Source of the DNA: Pseudevernia furfuracea
Lineage: Eukaryota; Ascomycota; Lecanoromycetes; Lecanorales; Parmeliaceae
Direction: 5' to 3'
Assembly (NCBI GenBank): GCA_022315425.1
Contig: JAIUPT010000033.1
Location: forward strand, 1,612,001-1,676,000
Length of the DNA stretch: 64,000 bases
The notes under the pieces are model-generated. The model was not told the DNA's origin. It searched no databases and saw nothing but the letters and a program-made list of their open reading frames with translations. Position 1 is the stretch's first letter. Each line of letters begins with the position of its first letter. This document shows positions 32,901-44,348 of the stretch, one piece after another. Position numbers and translations under genes: made by a program.

Positions 32901-33300
32901 CTGTGATCAACTCCCTAATAAGACCGTAAGACTACAGGTCACATTCATCAGCTACACAAGGCCAGAAGCTATGCAGTGCGCCCATTTTCGCATTCGCGGT
33001 GCAGATGAGGTCGAGGATATTTCATCATTGTGGTTCTGGAATTTAATCTCTCTTGATCTTGTTCCACGTGGGCAGCAGCCGTTTCCTGGTCTTTGGGTCA
33101 ACAAAAGGCGTAGTACTTGTGCGGGTCAGGGTGAAGAGTTTCGCCCATGTGTGTACTGATTTATTTGGTGAAAGGGCGTGCAATGGCTCTGAGGAAATTG
33201 CACCCATCTTTCCAACATGACTGAAAGTATATCTGAAGGTCTGAGAGGCAGGCTTCACATTTTCTCAACCTCGTACTTAAGGAGAAGCTGGACTATAGCG
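32901..33300. other. Intergenic
   Basis: Nothing recognised; short frames only. Confidence 0.4.
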
Positions 33301-33897
33301 CTAATTATGTTGCGGGACGCAGTATTTTAGTGCCTCTCCCGAGCCTGTATTGACGTTGGCGCCGTTTTCTACCAGCATGCGAACGATGTCCACGTCTGTT
33401 TCCCAGTAGGAGGCCAAGCTCAAAGCGCCATTGTTGCTGGCCCCGGGGTCGAGACCTTGTCTGTTAGGGTCAGCTCCGTTTTCTAGTGATAGCTGGACAA
33501 TCTTTGCATCCGAGTGAAAAAAAGCTACAATTAAAGCGGTACTCTCCGTGTAGTGAGCGGACCGAGCGTTACTATCTGCCCCGTGTGCTAGCAGCAATTT
33601 GAACATAGTGTCGTGTACATAGGAGACGGCAAAGATCAAAGCGGTGAGCTCGTTTCCATCTCGCCTGTTAGCATCCGCTCCATGCTCGAGTAGTAGCTGA
33701 ACGATATCCTGACTTTCGGTAGAGCAAGCGATTTGCAAAGCCCGCAATGATTTACAGTTGGAATCAGCGCCGCTTTGCAGCAACGCTCGAACAGTCTCCC
33801 CACCGCATCTCTTACACGCTTTATCAAACGCGCTGCTGTATTTCCCAAGACGTTGCCTATCTGTTCCAGCGCTTTTCTCCAATTGGTCTATCAAAAG
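33301..33897 (-). pseudogene. Ankyrin-repeat fragment
   Basis: An open frame of about 198 codons encodes four to five ankyrin repeats: ETVRALLQSGADSNCK, DIVQLLLEHGADANRRDGNE, MFKLLLAHGADSNARS, KIVQLSLENGADPNRQ and DIVRMLVENGANVNTG. It then ends within a few codons. There is no ATG. The frame begins right after a splice-acceptor-like GACAG at 33,898-33,902 on the minus strand, and no matching upstream exon is recognisable up to 34,300. It is either the last exon of a gene whose 5' part has decayed, or a fragment left by rearrangement of an ankyrin/STAND gene. Confidence 0.65.
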
Positions 33898-33902
33898 CTG
33901 TC

Positions 33903-35136
33903 AGGCGGATATTGTCGATGATCCTGGTTTATGACTGCATCCTCTAAGAGATTGACCAAAACTGCGCCTGGAGTATGTTCTTGGAGTGGAAAACACAGTT
34001 TTTCGAGGCCGCAGAATCGTGTTCGGCTTCCGACAGTCCTCAGCGCATGTGTAAAGCCTACATAATTCCTTTAAGACCACATGATGAGGGCTAGATTTTT
34101 TTTCTTTTTCTCATTGGTGGAGCTGTCATTCCTTGCACTCAGATCATACTACTCTTCGCACGCACTTCCTTGAATGTATTGTCGGTATTCGACCTTTCCT
34201 ACTTGCCAAATCGAACCCCCTTTACATTTTCGGGCCCGAAAAGCATGACCATCCCGTGGTTCTAAAACATAACCATTGATGAGGTCAGAAACACTAGATC
34301 TACAAGCGACAAGTCTAAGTGTTTGGAATGCATTGCCTTACGCAAAATGATACGAGAAATACGACCGTATGCCATTCCTGGCATCCACGGCGAAAGATCC
34401 GCCTTATCCGGAACAGACGATGCGATGCGCTTGACCTGGGTGGAACTCTTCACAACGAAGGACCAGATACCAGAAACCCTAAGGAAATTGTGCAAGAGAA
34501 TTCAAACTCCATGGAATGTCCAAATAAGATGCCTCAACTTTGATAATAAGTTCGTTCAAGAGGCGATGATCCGCTGGACAAAAAGCACAGTGTTGGAATC
34601 GAACGGTCTGCATCTCTCGCGGGGACAGCGATAGCGAGCACTTGTAACTGTTGATCCGGGGACATAGAGATACAGATCAATTTCGCGGGTGTTGTGGCCC
34701 TCGAAAAATGCAGAAGTCAACCTTCATGATGGATCCGCAGCGTATTTGTCGGCTTCAAATGCGTTAGCACGTAATGGAACTCATTTGCCTGGGCCAGCGG
34801 TGTAATCTCCACGTTGAGCTTTGCAGTCGATTCAAGATTAGTTATTGAAGACGATAGGTATTGTTCAGCTTTTAGCGCGCTGTATTATCGCATGTCGCTA
34901 CTTCAGTATGCGCGAGTCGTCATTTGCCACAGAGCCGTCCATGTCCAGCAAGGGCCACAAGCCTCATTGCCAACGCAAAATTCAAACACCAGAAGACTGA
35001 AGACCCGCTTCCGAGGCTTAATTGGTTTCATCGAAAATTATAGTGGAAGGTCCGCCAGCAATTCCAGCTCTTCGGCCACAGAAACACTGTCAAGGAGAAC
35101 AGTTGCAGTGCGCTAAAGTCTCCATCAACCGTGACA
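33903..35136. other. Intergenic, one weak candidate
   Basis: A + strand frame at about 34,323-34,634 (MECIALRKMIREIRPYAI, then LFTTKDQIPETLRKLCKR) has amphipathic, protein-like composition but no recognised family and no clear exon partner. The rest shows nothing. Confidence 0.35.
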
Positions 35137-36313
35137 ATGAAGTTCATCATCCCCACTCTACTCACCATTGTAACAATAGCTTCAGCTGCCGTCCTAGTGC
35201 CAGCACTTCCAATCGATCTTCTCTCCAATCCTACCCTCTCGTCACAACCAAGTTCATTTTCTCCCACGCCATCTCTCCTCCAAGCACCAAGCGAGCCAAG
35301 TTCAAATCTTTCTCTACCATATTTAAGCTTACCAGACAACCGCTTCAAACTAAGGATAGCCTTTGGCGCTCCCCTCTTGCCAATCAACTCCGCTCTGATG
35401 AACATCCTCTACTTTATGAGCGGTGTCGCCGAACAAGGCTTTGTGAATCAGCTCCCACCTCGCTCATACAGTACGCCGAATTATCGAGACATTCAAATAA
35501 CGTCTTCCGCATGGACGGAAGCGCGTTTCCTACTCTGGGGCATATATTATGCGGCCTATGACATGATCAAGCTTGCCAGGTTCAATGATGTCATGATGGA
35601 GCTTTATTGGGAAGACAGATTGGTTGGTAAGGTCCAGGTTGCGGGGAAGCGGGCTTTGAGCCCGGTAGGAGGGGCCAGCAACCTAACTCAGGACCTCGAA
35701 GAGGGACTCGCACAACCGAACTCAACAGGCAGCCACGAAGACACTACCCAACCCAAGCCAGCAGTCGGTAATGTAACCGACAGCGGCCTAGCACCACCCA
35801 CCTTCTCTCACATCAACGCCTCAAACGCACTTTCACTCCCATCAAGTTTCCGCGTCAGCTTTGAAAGCATCGCTGGTGCCGGCCAAGTAGACCGCAACGA
35901 CGTCTTTCTGACTTTCTACGCCGCCCTTTTGCATGTCGCCCAATTCCCTGCCGGAACGCAGATGCAGAAATTCCACAGTGTCTCCCCCAACGGAAAACTA
36001 CATCTGCACATGCAAGACATTGGGATCGGTTGTCCGGTAAGCCGAGAATAGAGACGCCTTACATTTTTGGAGTCAAATCTTGTGCGATGATCGAACGATA
36101 AGGATATGCTGACTTCTGGTCCGGATGTAGTATGGAAGCCTCATCGTTGCCTTATTCTACGTGCCAAGGTACATGATGGAGCATCGCAATTTTGGATACA
36201 GGGAGACGGATTTTCTCGTCAAGTTGGGTGGGGAGCCGGCCTGTTTTGGCACGCTTGTCAAGCGGTTGCTGCCGGCGGAGAGGCGGAGTTTCGAAGAGTC
36301 GCAGGTTGGGTGA
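35137..36313 (+). CDS. Secreted fungal protein of unknown function
   Basis: Two exons, 35137-36036 and 36131-36313, give 360 aa. The donor GTAAGC follows IGIGCP and the acceptor GATGTAG precedes YGSLIVALFYVPRYM, in phase. It has a signal peptide (MKFIIPTLLTIVTIASAAVL), a Ser/Pro-rich linker, then the conserved-looking core PNYRDIQITSSAWTEARFLL and AYDMIKLARFNDVMMELYW. A long low-complexity N-glycosylation-rich linker (several NxT/S) separates this from SFRVSFESIAGAGQVDRNDV and the last exon. This two-part arrangement recurs in fungal secreted proteins without a known activity. Stop without exon 2 would come only a few codons after the donor. Confidence 0.7.
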
Positions 36314-36646
36314 TCCGTCGGAGGGAGAAGGAATGAGCTGCTGGTGGCGGAAAGAGAAGGTGCACAATTCCAATGTTAAGAAGTTGACTCGTTGAGGCAA
36401 ACTCGCCGCGCACACCTCTTGTAGTACTGTAACATTGGGATCTTTGCGAAACCTCATATTCTGTATTCTGGGACTAAAATTGTAATTGAAATGACAAACG
36501 AATCTTGGCATGCCGCTAGCGGTACTGTAACTTTTACTGGGAGCGTCCCGCTACTTATCTCTCGACCTCCGACATCTTCCGCTGATCTTCACCGTGAAGA
36601 GATCAGAGGAGACCATGGTAGGCGGAGAGATTTCATCCCTGTCAAG

Positions 36647-37499
36647 ATGACGTTCACAGTGCATGTTGCCACTATCGTAGATTGCCCCGCTCTTGCTACT
36701 GTCTCCCTCGCCGCATTCAAAAATGATCCCATTGTTGGGTATTATGCTAGAGATGTCCAGTCCGATGTTCTGTATGCATATCAATGTCAACAGTACCGGC
36801 GAAGATTCCAGACGAGCTCCCTCAACGGTCTTAGGGTTGTCAAAATCGTTGATAGTGGAACGGGGTGGGTGATAATCATTCTTCACATCGGGATGCACGA
36901 TAAACACTTGACAGATTCGGCTTGAAGGATGGATCACATAGAATTGTCAATACTGACAAATAGCAGAGACATAGTCGCTCTCGCGAGGTGGCAATTCCCT
37001 TACAGTCTGAGTTCAGAGCAACAGGCGGAAAAGGAGGAGTTGCAGAAAGTAACACCCGCGAGGCCCGAGAGATGGAACAAGGAGCTTGAACATGAGTTCT
37101 CTGGAGCTTGCGATAAGCTTCAAGAGAAGTGGGTTGACGATAGCAGAGATTATGGTACTTATGGACCTCTCACATGCTTTGAACCTTAGCATCAAAAATC
37201 TCACGCCACTGATCACCAGTAAGATAGTCCTTTTAGGTCTCGCAGTATCGCCCACTCATCAGCGGCTCGGCTTGGCCTCTCTGCTTCTTCGTGAAGGTCT
37301 TTCTGCAGCAGATGATGTGGGCGCTAACACATACCTTGAGTCCTCGGCAGTAGGGGTACCGCTGTATCTGAAGCATGGGTTCAAGCAGGTCGAGGACATT
37401 TTGATTGATATGAAACCCTATGGAGGGACTGGGATTGCGTCTGCGAAGTGTATGGTGAGGGAACCAGGCGGGAGATGCTCAATTCCTGAATCGACTTAG
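36647..37499 (+). CDS. GNAT-family N-acetyltransferase
   Basis: Three exons, 36647-36864, 36964-37154 and 37228-37499, give 226 aa with all phases matching. The start MTFTVHVATIVDCPALATV leads into the usual fungal GNAT opening (SLAAFKNDPIV). The middle has VKIVDSGTG joined to RDIVALARWQFPY, the beta-strand pair that precedes the cofactor site. Motif A is DYVLLGLAVSPTHQRLGLAS, with the QRLGLAS loop that binds the acetyl-CoA pyrophosphate. The C-terminus has the strand/helix FKQVED end. Such proteins acetylate small amines or protein N-termini; the substrate is not predictable. An upstream in-frame ATG at 36491 exists, but the added residues look like leader sequence. Confidence 0.85.
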
Positions 37500-39056
37500 A
37501 AGTACTGTCAGGTGGTCGTCGGTTTGATGTGCTGCCTAAATAACTGGGCTTGCCAGCACGTAGAAACTTCAGTCAAGTCCTTACATCCTTGTTCTCACCC
37601 CCCACTCCCCTTTCGACCCCGACTTTAGTGAAGCGTGTGACAACAATGACGGCGACAATAACAAATTGATCTATGGAGCGGAAACGACTTGGAAGACTGT
37701 ATGCCTTATCTTAAGCGCGCAGCGACAGCGACATACGTTAGGGCCACAGTACCGCAAGCTAGTTGAAGTCCGTCCTGTACTTCAGGTGCGTCGTCAGAGA
37801 ATAGTAACAAGGGTCGCGAACTTTTCATTAAAAACCTTCCACTTCTCTGCAAGGAAACCCGTTCTACGGGCCGCCTTTTGTGCACTTAGCCTCATATCCC
37901 ACTTCTCCTCCAAGTCCATGTCATTATTTGCACCCTCCTTCGCCATCAGCTTCCGATGCAAGAGCGCTGACATCCCAAAGCCGACGGTTCGTTCATCTCT
38001 ATGCACGCATACATACAAAGTCCTGCAACTGGTTGCTTTGAGGGTTGTAATAAGTAGTAGTCAGATCAGATCTCCCACCTGTTACAGGAGAGTCGCGCTA
38101 AGCATATAGTTCATGGAGGACTCTCTGGTGGAAAGTAGGTTCAGCAACCTAAGCGTCGCGAGAAGTTCCTTCCTGAAGTAGGAGAAGCCGCACTCGATAA
38201 GACCATGGTATCGAACCTAGAGAATTTTGTGACGGTGATAGCTTGGGCTTTGTGGGGTTTGACTCTTTCGATGATGGTGAGGTGCGTTTTAATGTTTTCA
38301 CTATGTTGTAGAGTAGCGTGGATGATGGAAAGCAATTGCTTGCAGGGAATGAATGGTGTGCTCCATGATGTAGTATTTTAAGGGAGGCACATGTTTGCCT
38401 TCGGCATGGTACATTTGTACATGACTATCTACGGGAAGAGGACACAGCCAAACATAGGGGAACATAGGTGATTGAAAACGGAGTACAAACACGAAATCGG
38501 TAGAATGCGTTTGCATCTTAATCAGATGTCCCATGTTGATGATAATTCACATGGAAATCGAGGCAGAAAATGTCTTCGGCACATCGTAGCCGACGACAAC
38601 AGAAACGAAAAGAGGTGGATTATCGTCCCTTCCGACGTTGGAGCAAAGCTCGCTGCGGTTGGCAAACTTCCTTCGGGATATATATATTCCTGTACGTCCA
38701 TCCGTACTACCCAGTGTTAGCCTATCTCAGGATTTCTTGTCCACGGCACACGCTTTCTTTTTATCTTATATCTACTGTATATAATCCAATCGACCTGAGT
38801 CGGAGCCCGAGTACGTGCGGGAGGCAGAGCAAAGCATGCTTTGACTACTGTGGTAGTAGATGCATCACGGCAATGAGGGAATCCTCCGAAAATGTGAGAC
38901 ACTTGTCGGTCTGATATAAGTAAGGATAGGCTCTAGCTTCATGTCCAGTCTCCCTAGACAAAGGCCTTTTCTTCAGCTTACAGTAGTCGCCATAGCTCTT
39001 AAAAAGAAAGCTTTTACGTTGGCACTCTAGCCTTGACACGTTTGATAATCAGCATC
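37500..39056. other. Intergenic, one weak candidate
   Basis: On the minus strand 37,794-38,018 encodes a charged, protein-like stretch (ANNDMDLEEKWDMRLSAQKA, then GFLAEKWKVFNEKFATL) with no recognised family; it could be a relic exon. Nothing else is supported. Confidence 0.35.
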
Positions 39057-39691
39057 ATGGCTACAGTCACGACTCCAACCTTTGATATCAGTACCCCTGA
39101 AAAGGTACTACGCTCTCCTGCTGACTTCCCCACCCTTCGACCGGGCCACAGGAGATGATATGGCTGATGAAGTATAGATGGTGCACTTCATCCGTAACAA
39201 CGAGACCGTCCGCCCTAATGCGAAAAAGTCTGTCCATAAGATCCAAACCAGCGACCTCGTCTATCTGGATGATCATCCTTGCAAGATGTCCGACCCACCC
39301 GCGGTCTCCCCCCTTGTGTCATTATCCGAAGGCGGACACGTGACCGAGATAGACGGAAGCTTGATTGTCGTTCGTGGCGTCAGTGTCATTGACGGCGAAG
39401 AATACGACGAGATGTACAGCGCAGGCGGGGACGTCAAATGCTTTGTTGACGATCACTATGAGCGGGAGTGGCTTGTAGTATGTCTCTCTCTCTCTCCAAG
39501 ACGACACGAAAAGCTGGGAATGGCTGACAAGTAATCTCTTCTCTTTGAAGACCGGTCGTGAAGGCATGAGGGTGTATCTTCAGGCTCCTGGAGATCCCAC
39601 CAAAAACTGGACTCTGTGGATGCAGCCCGAAAAAAGAATACCGGCCTTTTGGCTCCTTGCTCGGAATCTCCCGGGGAAGGTCTGTACGTGA
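39057..39691 (+). CDS. eIF5A/Hex1-like SH3-barrel protein (tentative)
   Basis: Exons 39057-39104, 39178-39477 and 39551-39691 give 162 aa; all introns are phase 0. The N-terminal domain has KSVHKIQTSDLVYLDDHPCK, close to the IRxGDLVYLDGHPCQV strand-turn-strand of Woronin-body Hex1 and the xGxxVYxxxxPCKV of eIF5A. Later segments (IVVRGVSVIDGEEYDEMYSA, REWLV) can follow the same barrel. The hypusine loop (xKTGKHGxAK) of true eIF5A is absent, so this is not a translation factor. The third exon (GREGMRVYLQAPGDP, then WTLWMQPEKRIP) has no counterpart I know. A fourth exon at about 39,741-39,914 could extend the protein, because GTCTGT at 39,679 may be a donor. Confidence 0.45.
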
Positions 39692-39957
39692 ACCTAGCTC
39701 TTTTTGGCGTTGAAATGGGGCTGGACTGACTCGAGGTTAGACTTCAAAGTGTACAGCGCGATGGGACTCAATTTGTGCACCGGTGCGAGAGACGCCCCTG
39801 GATTTTCTTCCTAGCAAACTGGAATGGACCGCTCAAGTCTGGCGCGCTCATTGGATGGTAGCAGGTCATTACATTCAGAGACGGGGTACGAGTGTACTCG
39901 ATCATGCCTGCTAAACAGATGCCTATTCTCCAATGTTGTAGATTTTGGCCCTAGTGG

Positions 39958-40775
39958 CTAATTTGAAACCAATCTGCTTGCGCCGCTGCTCATGTTGGAA
40001 AACGACCCCAAATACCCATTCGCAGTGACTAATGTAGGCTCTCCCTGCGGAACGCGTTGGTTCTCGAAAGAATCGGTAGCCCATAGGAAAATACCTACGG
40101 CTTCCCTTCCACCTAAAAAACTATAAGCTTTCATGCATGCTAGCTCGGGATTTTCTATAGGCCAAAGATGCAATATTCTGGAAAGATAGCATACCTTCAG
40201 CAGCCCACCCTGGTCTCCCGTACTGCATCAAGCACGTAGCCTCAATATTCTGCGCCGCCTGCCATATCTCATAGAAAGACGTCACGTCTCGCGAAGCGAA
40301 GGGTCCTTCCACTTCTCCCGGTAGCTCGCCGTCGGAGAAAAAGTTCAACATTACGATGGCGAGGGTACATGATCCTTTGGCTCGGCTCAGCTTTGATGGG
40401 CAGAGATAAGGGGGGAAGCTTGTCGCAATATTTTGGGGAGCTCCTACCAACAGTATACTTCCTGGGTGTACGCATAGACGGTAGTGAACGTGCTGGAGCC
40501 CTTTCGGAAAGAAATTCGAAATCGATATCTGAAAAAGACTTGACTTCGGCATTATACAATTTTTGCACCGCACCGATGCAGTCTATCGAGCTAGAGCCTG
40601 TGCCTTTCCAAGTGGGATTGTCGGTGCATTGGTTGCGATTAGCTACCGAGTTCGTTGTCAAATTGCTATGTGGTAGGCTTATAGCGGCGCTCGATGCGAT
40701 GTTGAAACATGTAGAAAAGAGGACGAGAAGACGGGAGACAAAAGTTGGGAATGAATGAGAGGTAGCCTTAGTCAT
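39958..40775 (-). CDS. Secreted hypothetical protein, three exons
   Basis: Exons 40448-40775, 40195-40374 and 39958-40154 give 234 aa with consistent phase-1 introns. The N-terminus is a signal peptide (FVSRLLVLFSTCFNIASSAA). The mature part contains CTDNPTWKGTGSSSIDCIGA and a continuation across the first splice (KYTVG joined to SCTLAIVMLNFFSDGELPG). Next is SFYEIWQAAQNIEATCLMQY before GRPGWAAE. The last exon has GGREAVGIFLWATDSFENQR. The regular Cys pairs and the CTLAIVML..F and GxxxAxGxxxxIGVFLW-like pattern are typical of a widespread group of fungal secreted proteins of unknown role. No catalytic motif is visible. Confidence 0.65.
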
Positions 40776-41074
40776 GGTTTGAAAAAAGAATCAGACGTTT
40801 GATATCCATTGATAAGAGAAGGCTCTCGTGTTTATATCGCGACTGCGGCAAGATATGAAGATTTTCCCACGCTTAAAAGCCTATACCCTGAGGCTAGTTG
40901 CGGTTCGTGTTAGCCGCAGAAAGCCCTTAAGTGCATGCAACGGCAAGATCGTGGGAACGAATTCGTCGGCAATCGTGTCCGGTAGCGCATTATGTGGGTC
41001 TAAAGTGAAAATGACGCAGTTGCACTCGCGGACAAGAGTCGCCAAAGCCCTTGAAGATTTTATATCTCATCATA
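40776..41074. other. Intergenic
   Basis: Leader of the secreted gene on one side; nothing recognised otherwise. Confidence 0.4.
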
Positions 41075-41636
41075 CTAGTCAAGATTCTCGAAAGGCTTGG
41101 CCTTGGCGAAGAAGTCTTTCAGTGTTGTAGGCTTTTCGTCCAAGGTCTGGAAGAAGACTGTCAGCTAATGCAGAAGCACAAAGCACCGGGTGTCAAGGCA
41201 TGGAGATAAATGAAATGACAGATTTACCTCATGGCTCCCAGCAAGACTAGCTTTCCCATAATATCCGTATTCGTTCATGAACGCCATGTTTTCATAGAGT
41301 TCTTGCTGAACTTTTTCCGGCATTCGATATCTGCAAAAATTCCGCGCTTTCACCAGCCCTGGGTAACAAATCCTTGAAGACAGCTATAGAATCCGAGGGA
41401 GTGTTGTAGTCTGTTGCGGCCAAAACTCTCTTCCCAAACACTTCATCTCCATGAGTGAGAATTCCTTTGACAAATCTCCCAGTATCACCATCAGCATCGA
41501 AGAATGGGGTTGGAGTAAGCTCGGAACTGTTGCGGAATGTCAAAAGCTCGCGCGCTATTTGTGGTAGAAGACATGCGGCTTCTCCATGGACTCGCAGAAC
41601 GTCGCTTTGCTCCTTTTCAATGTTACTCGAGAACAA
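41075..41636 (-). pseudogene. NmrA-like oxidoreductase, 5'-truncated and frameshifted
   Basis: Three blocks match the C-terminal half of NmrA-like NAD(P)-binding proteins. First comes PFFDADGDTGRFVKGILTHG with VFGKRVLAATDYNTPSDSIA. Then, in another frame, RMPEKVQQELYENMAFMNEY and YYGKASLAGSHE. After a probable intron comes TLDEKPTTLKDFFAKAKPF, ending at the TAG at 41,075-41,077. The frame change falls near the TTTTT run at about 41,339. The N-terminal Rossmann half with the GATGxxG motif is missing: 41,640-41,960 has nothing like it. NmrA-like proteins sense redox cofactors and modulate transcription factors. This copy is very likely dead. Confidence 0.7.
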
Positions 41637-41969
41637 AGTCTCTCTTCCCTGCCTAGGCCACTGAATAGAAGCGCTCTAAACACTATGGTCAAGCGCTCAA
41701 ACTTCATGTCTTCGATGAAGACTTGATGTCATCAACTTGATTTGACGGCGGATTTTTAGAGCTTGGCCTCCTGCTCTTTTTGTTTACGTGGAGCTCAGAA
41801 CTGATCCGATGAAGGTAGCGCTCTCGTGAGCAAAAACTAACTGGCAACGCCAGGCCCCCGTAGACTGAGCTGCAAACCAGGTAAGGAAGAAGAAAACCAC
41901 TCGATATACCCTTAACAACCTCCAAAAGTTGTTGTTGCTGCTGCTGTTGGTTTTTCTGTGAATGGTTGC

Positions 41970-43349
41970 TCAACAACCTCCTCCTCCTCCTCCACCACCT
42001 CCACCGCCGCCACCGGACGAGATATTTTGGAAGGCACCATGATGGTTTCGGTGCCTCCTTCTCCTCTGTTGACTAGCACAAGTAGACTGGGAGGGGGCAG
42101 CTGGTTGTTCAACCGTTTCATACGGCGGTGGTGGATCATCGACGTCATTTATCACGACTGCGGGCGTAGCTGACTGCGCATATTGTGGAACGTCGGGATC
42201 GAACTGCTTGGCCAGTAGCGTGCAAGAGTTGTAGATGCCGAAGATAAGAAAAATCTTGCCAGCACACTCGAGGGTCACATTCACCTTAGTTTCGTAGGAA
42301 CGTGCCAGGTTGAAAGTTTTGAATGTAGGGATCAGATCATCCTTCAGCGTCAAGTCCATGATCTTCCGCATGTCCAAGAAGCCATTCACTGACAGGATTT
42401 CTTTCTCAAAGTCCTGCGCAGCAAGTTGGTAAGCTTTAATCCAACCGGCCTGCTCTTGCTCTCCGGCGACGGGACCAGGCTTCGGCACGAGCATTGAAGT
42501 AACTTCTCGGAACCATATAGCCACCTTTTTGAGATGGACAGGTGGCGGAACTCGAATTGTGGAATTTTCGAGATCGTAATCAATGTGGAGAAATATTGGC
42601 AACGGTTCGCCAATGATGGCGGAGGATAGAGTCTGAAGCTTTGCGTCGAAAATGGCTTTTGGGAGATGATCGGTGCATGCTGACTTCAACCCTAACTTCT
42701 CCCGTAGCCTGAGCGGACGCTTTGCCAGTTCACGTTGTTCCTCGGGAAATAGACCCAAAGTCTGGCAAGTAAGGCGCTGGATCTTGTTGGTGCATTCCAG
42801 ACCTGGTTGTTCTCTGTTTCTAGGGGTGTAAAGATTCAATTCCAACCTCTTGATATGACTGATTGGGTAACGCCTGGTCGTAGACGGTGACAGAAGCGTT
42901 GCTTGAAGCTCATAGACGATAGAAACAGCGTCGCGTGAATTTCTCTCATCTGAGAATGTTGAAAATGAGGGAGGAAGAGGTTGGTTGTGATCAGTGTTGA
43001 AGAGAGAGAGAGGAGGTGCGGCGGGGCCATCATTCTGGACCGCGTTACAGTTAAAGGGGAAGCAAAAAGTAAAAGGCCAGCTGTGTTGATCTTCACAGCC
43101 AATTGAAGGGATGCGCAGGGTTGTAGGTCCGGACAAGAGGGTCTTCTTGTAAGCGAACACTTGGATGGATTTGGGAACACGAGGCCAGTATCTCGTAGGT
43201 GATAACCGGCCAGTGAAGGTTAATGATACGGACTCGACCGCGATTTCTTGTCCCTGGGTTTCTTTGCCGATTAGATAAATAGAGCCCGAAACAGTATCTC
43301 CAGCCTTGTAGGAGGTCTTGGGCACGTGGATTTGGAGCAGGTCAGACAT
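41970..43349 (-). CDS. Alpha-arrestin-like protein with PPxY motif and poly-Gly tail
   Basis: A single-exon frame of 459 aa from ATG. The N-terminal arrestin fold starts LLQIHVPKTSYKAGDTVSGS and continues with SVSLTFTGRLSPTRYWPRVP and ending strands before HSWPFTFCFPF. The C-domain contains FLHIDYDLENSTIRVPPPV and VNVTLECAGKIFLIFGIYN. Near the C-terminus DDPPPPYETVE gives a PPxY site, the usual docking point for the Rsp5-type ubiquitin ligase, so a role as an adaptor in endocytosis of plasma-membrane transporters is likely. The last residues are a run of 13 Gly encoded by a GGN/CCN trinucleotide array (about 41,973-42,012), followed by Cys and the stop. Arrestin C-termini are not normally poly-Gly, so the true end may be affected by repeat expansion or an unseen intron. 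Confidence 0.8.
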   Translation of the reverse strand: MSDLLQIHVPKTSYKAGDTVSGSIYLIGKETQGQEIAVESVSLTFTGRLSPTRYWPRVPKSIQVFAYKKTLLSGPTTLRIPSIGCEDQHSWPFTFCFPFNCNAVQNDGPAAPPLSLFNTDHNQPLPPSFSTFSDERNSRDAVSIVYELQATLLSPSTTRRYPISHIKRLELNLYTPRNREQPGLECTNKIQRLTCQTLGLFPEEQRELAKRPLRLREKLGLKSACTDHLPKAIFDAKLQTLSSAIIGEPLPIFLHIDYDLENSTIRVPPPVHLKKVAIWFREVTSMLVPKPGPVAGEQEQAGWIKAYQLAAQDFEKEILSVNGFLDMRKIMDLTLKDDLIPTFKTFNLARSYETKVNVTLECAGKIFLIFGIYNSCTLLAKQFDPDVPQYAQSATPAVVINDVDDPPPPYETVEQPAAPSQSTCASQQRRRRHRNHHGAFQNISSGGGGGGGGGGGGGC

Positions 43350-44348
43350 GATGGGAATTGCTTTTAGAATGGACTATGATCCTCAATATAACATATTATA
43401 AGACGAGTGTTAGTCAAAACATTGTAGGGAGAGTGTAATGATTAGAGAGTGGAGGAATCAACTTGGGAGATGGAGGGGCTTCCTTGAACACTCCGTCAGC
43501 TTAGCCGCTGAGGCTCGTGGGGCTGTGTTCGGGTCAGCTAATGAAACCGGAGATCATGGAATCCTATATTATACAAGGCGAAGACTCGCGGCACAGGGCT
43601 CGTCTGAAGCTGTGAGCGCAAGTGTGATTATTAGACACAGCTGTGATCCAGTGCGAATTGAGCCCCGACGGCTTTTAGGTAGTAAGAATTGTGAATGTCA
43701 CCGAAACGCCAAGACTTCTGCGCTAAGATAGATGTCGGATAACGCCCCGCTTGAAGGGTAAGTTGTCTCCCGTTACAGGGTCGGCTTCCGAAAGTATCTT
43801 AGGGCTAGGGGTCCCTTAGCGGTGTCCAGGACTTTGGGTGTAAGATACCTTACTCAAATTAGACTAGTGGCTTGGCTCCGTACTAGGGCGTTGGGAGATC
43901 AAATTGCCCTCGGGTGCATGCATCATGATGCATGGCAGTAGTAATCAAATAATGTACTCCAAAATCCGCGTCGGCGATGAGAGACTACGCCGCTACCATT
44001 GACCAATCAACCAGACTCAGTAATTAGCGTTCGGAGGTTGAAACTCCGGCCCCACACAGAGATGAAACGTTGGACCTATCCATGCAATCCCCTTTCTCTC
44101 AGCAGACCGCAAGGCCCCCTCGACGACAATACCGACTAGTATTGTCTTAGTCTTTTCATCCTTAATCTATATTCAATCTGTGAGAGGTATAAAGAGTCCT
44201 CCACTTCCTAAAAGCGTCCACTTTCCTTCGTCGCTCATCGCTCTGTCTATCATTCTGAACAGCTTTCATTTCACCACACTCATTTAGATTTTTCAAACGA
44301 GGTTCGGATACCTCCCACTTTCATTGATTTTGAAATTTACAGTTTAAA
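43350..44348. other. Intergenic
   Basis: No gene. 43,915-43,935 holds a palindromic GCATGCATCATGATGCATGG-like run. The last 200 bp is the C/T-rich promoter and leader of the GH128 gene, with TCATTT..CATCGCTCTGTC near 44,235. Confidence 0.4.

Noticed and set aside
43915..43940. GCATGCATCATGATGCATGG palindrome as a regulatory operator
   Set aside because: Isolated, no second copy near a promoter, and no known factor to link it to.
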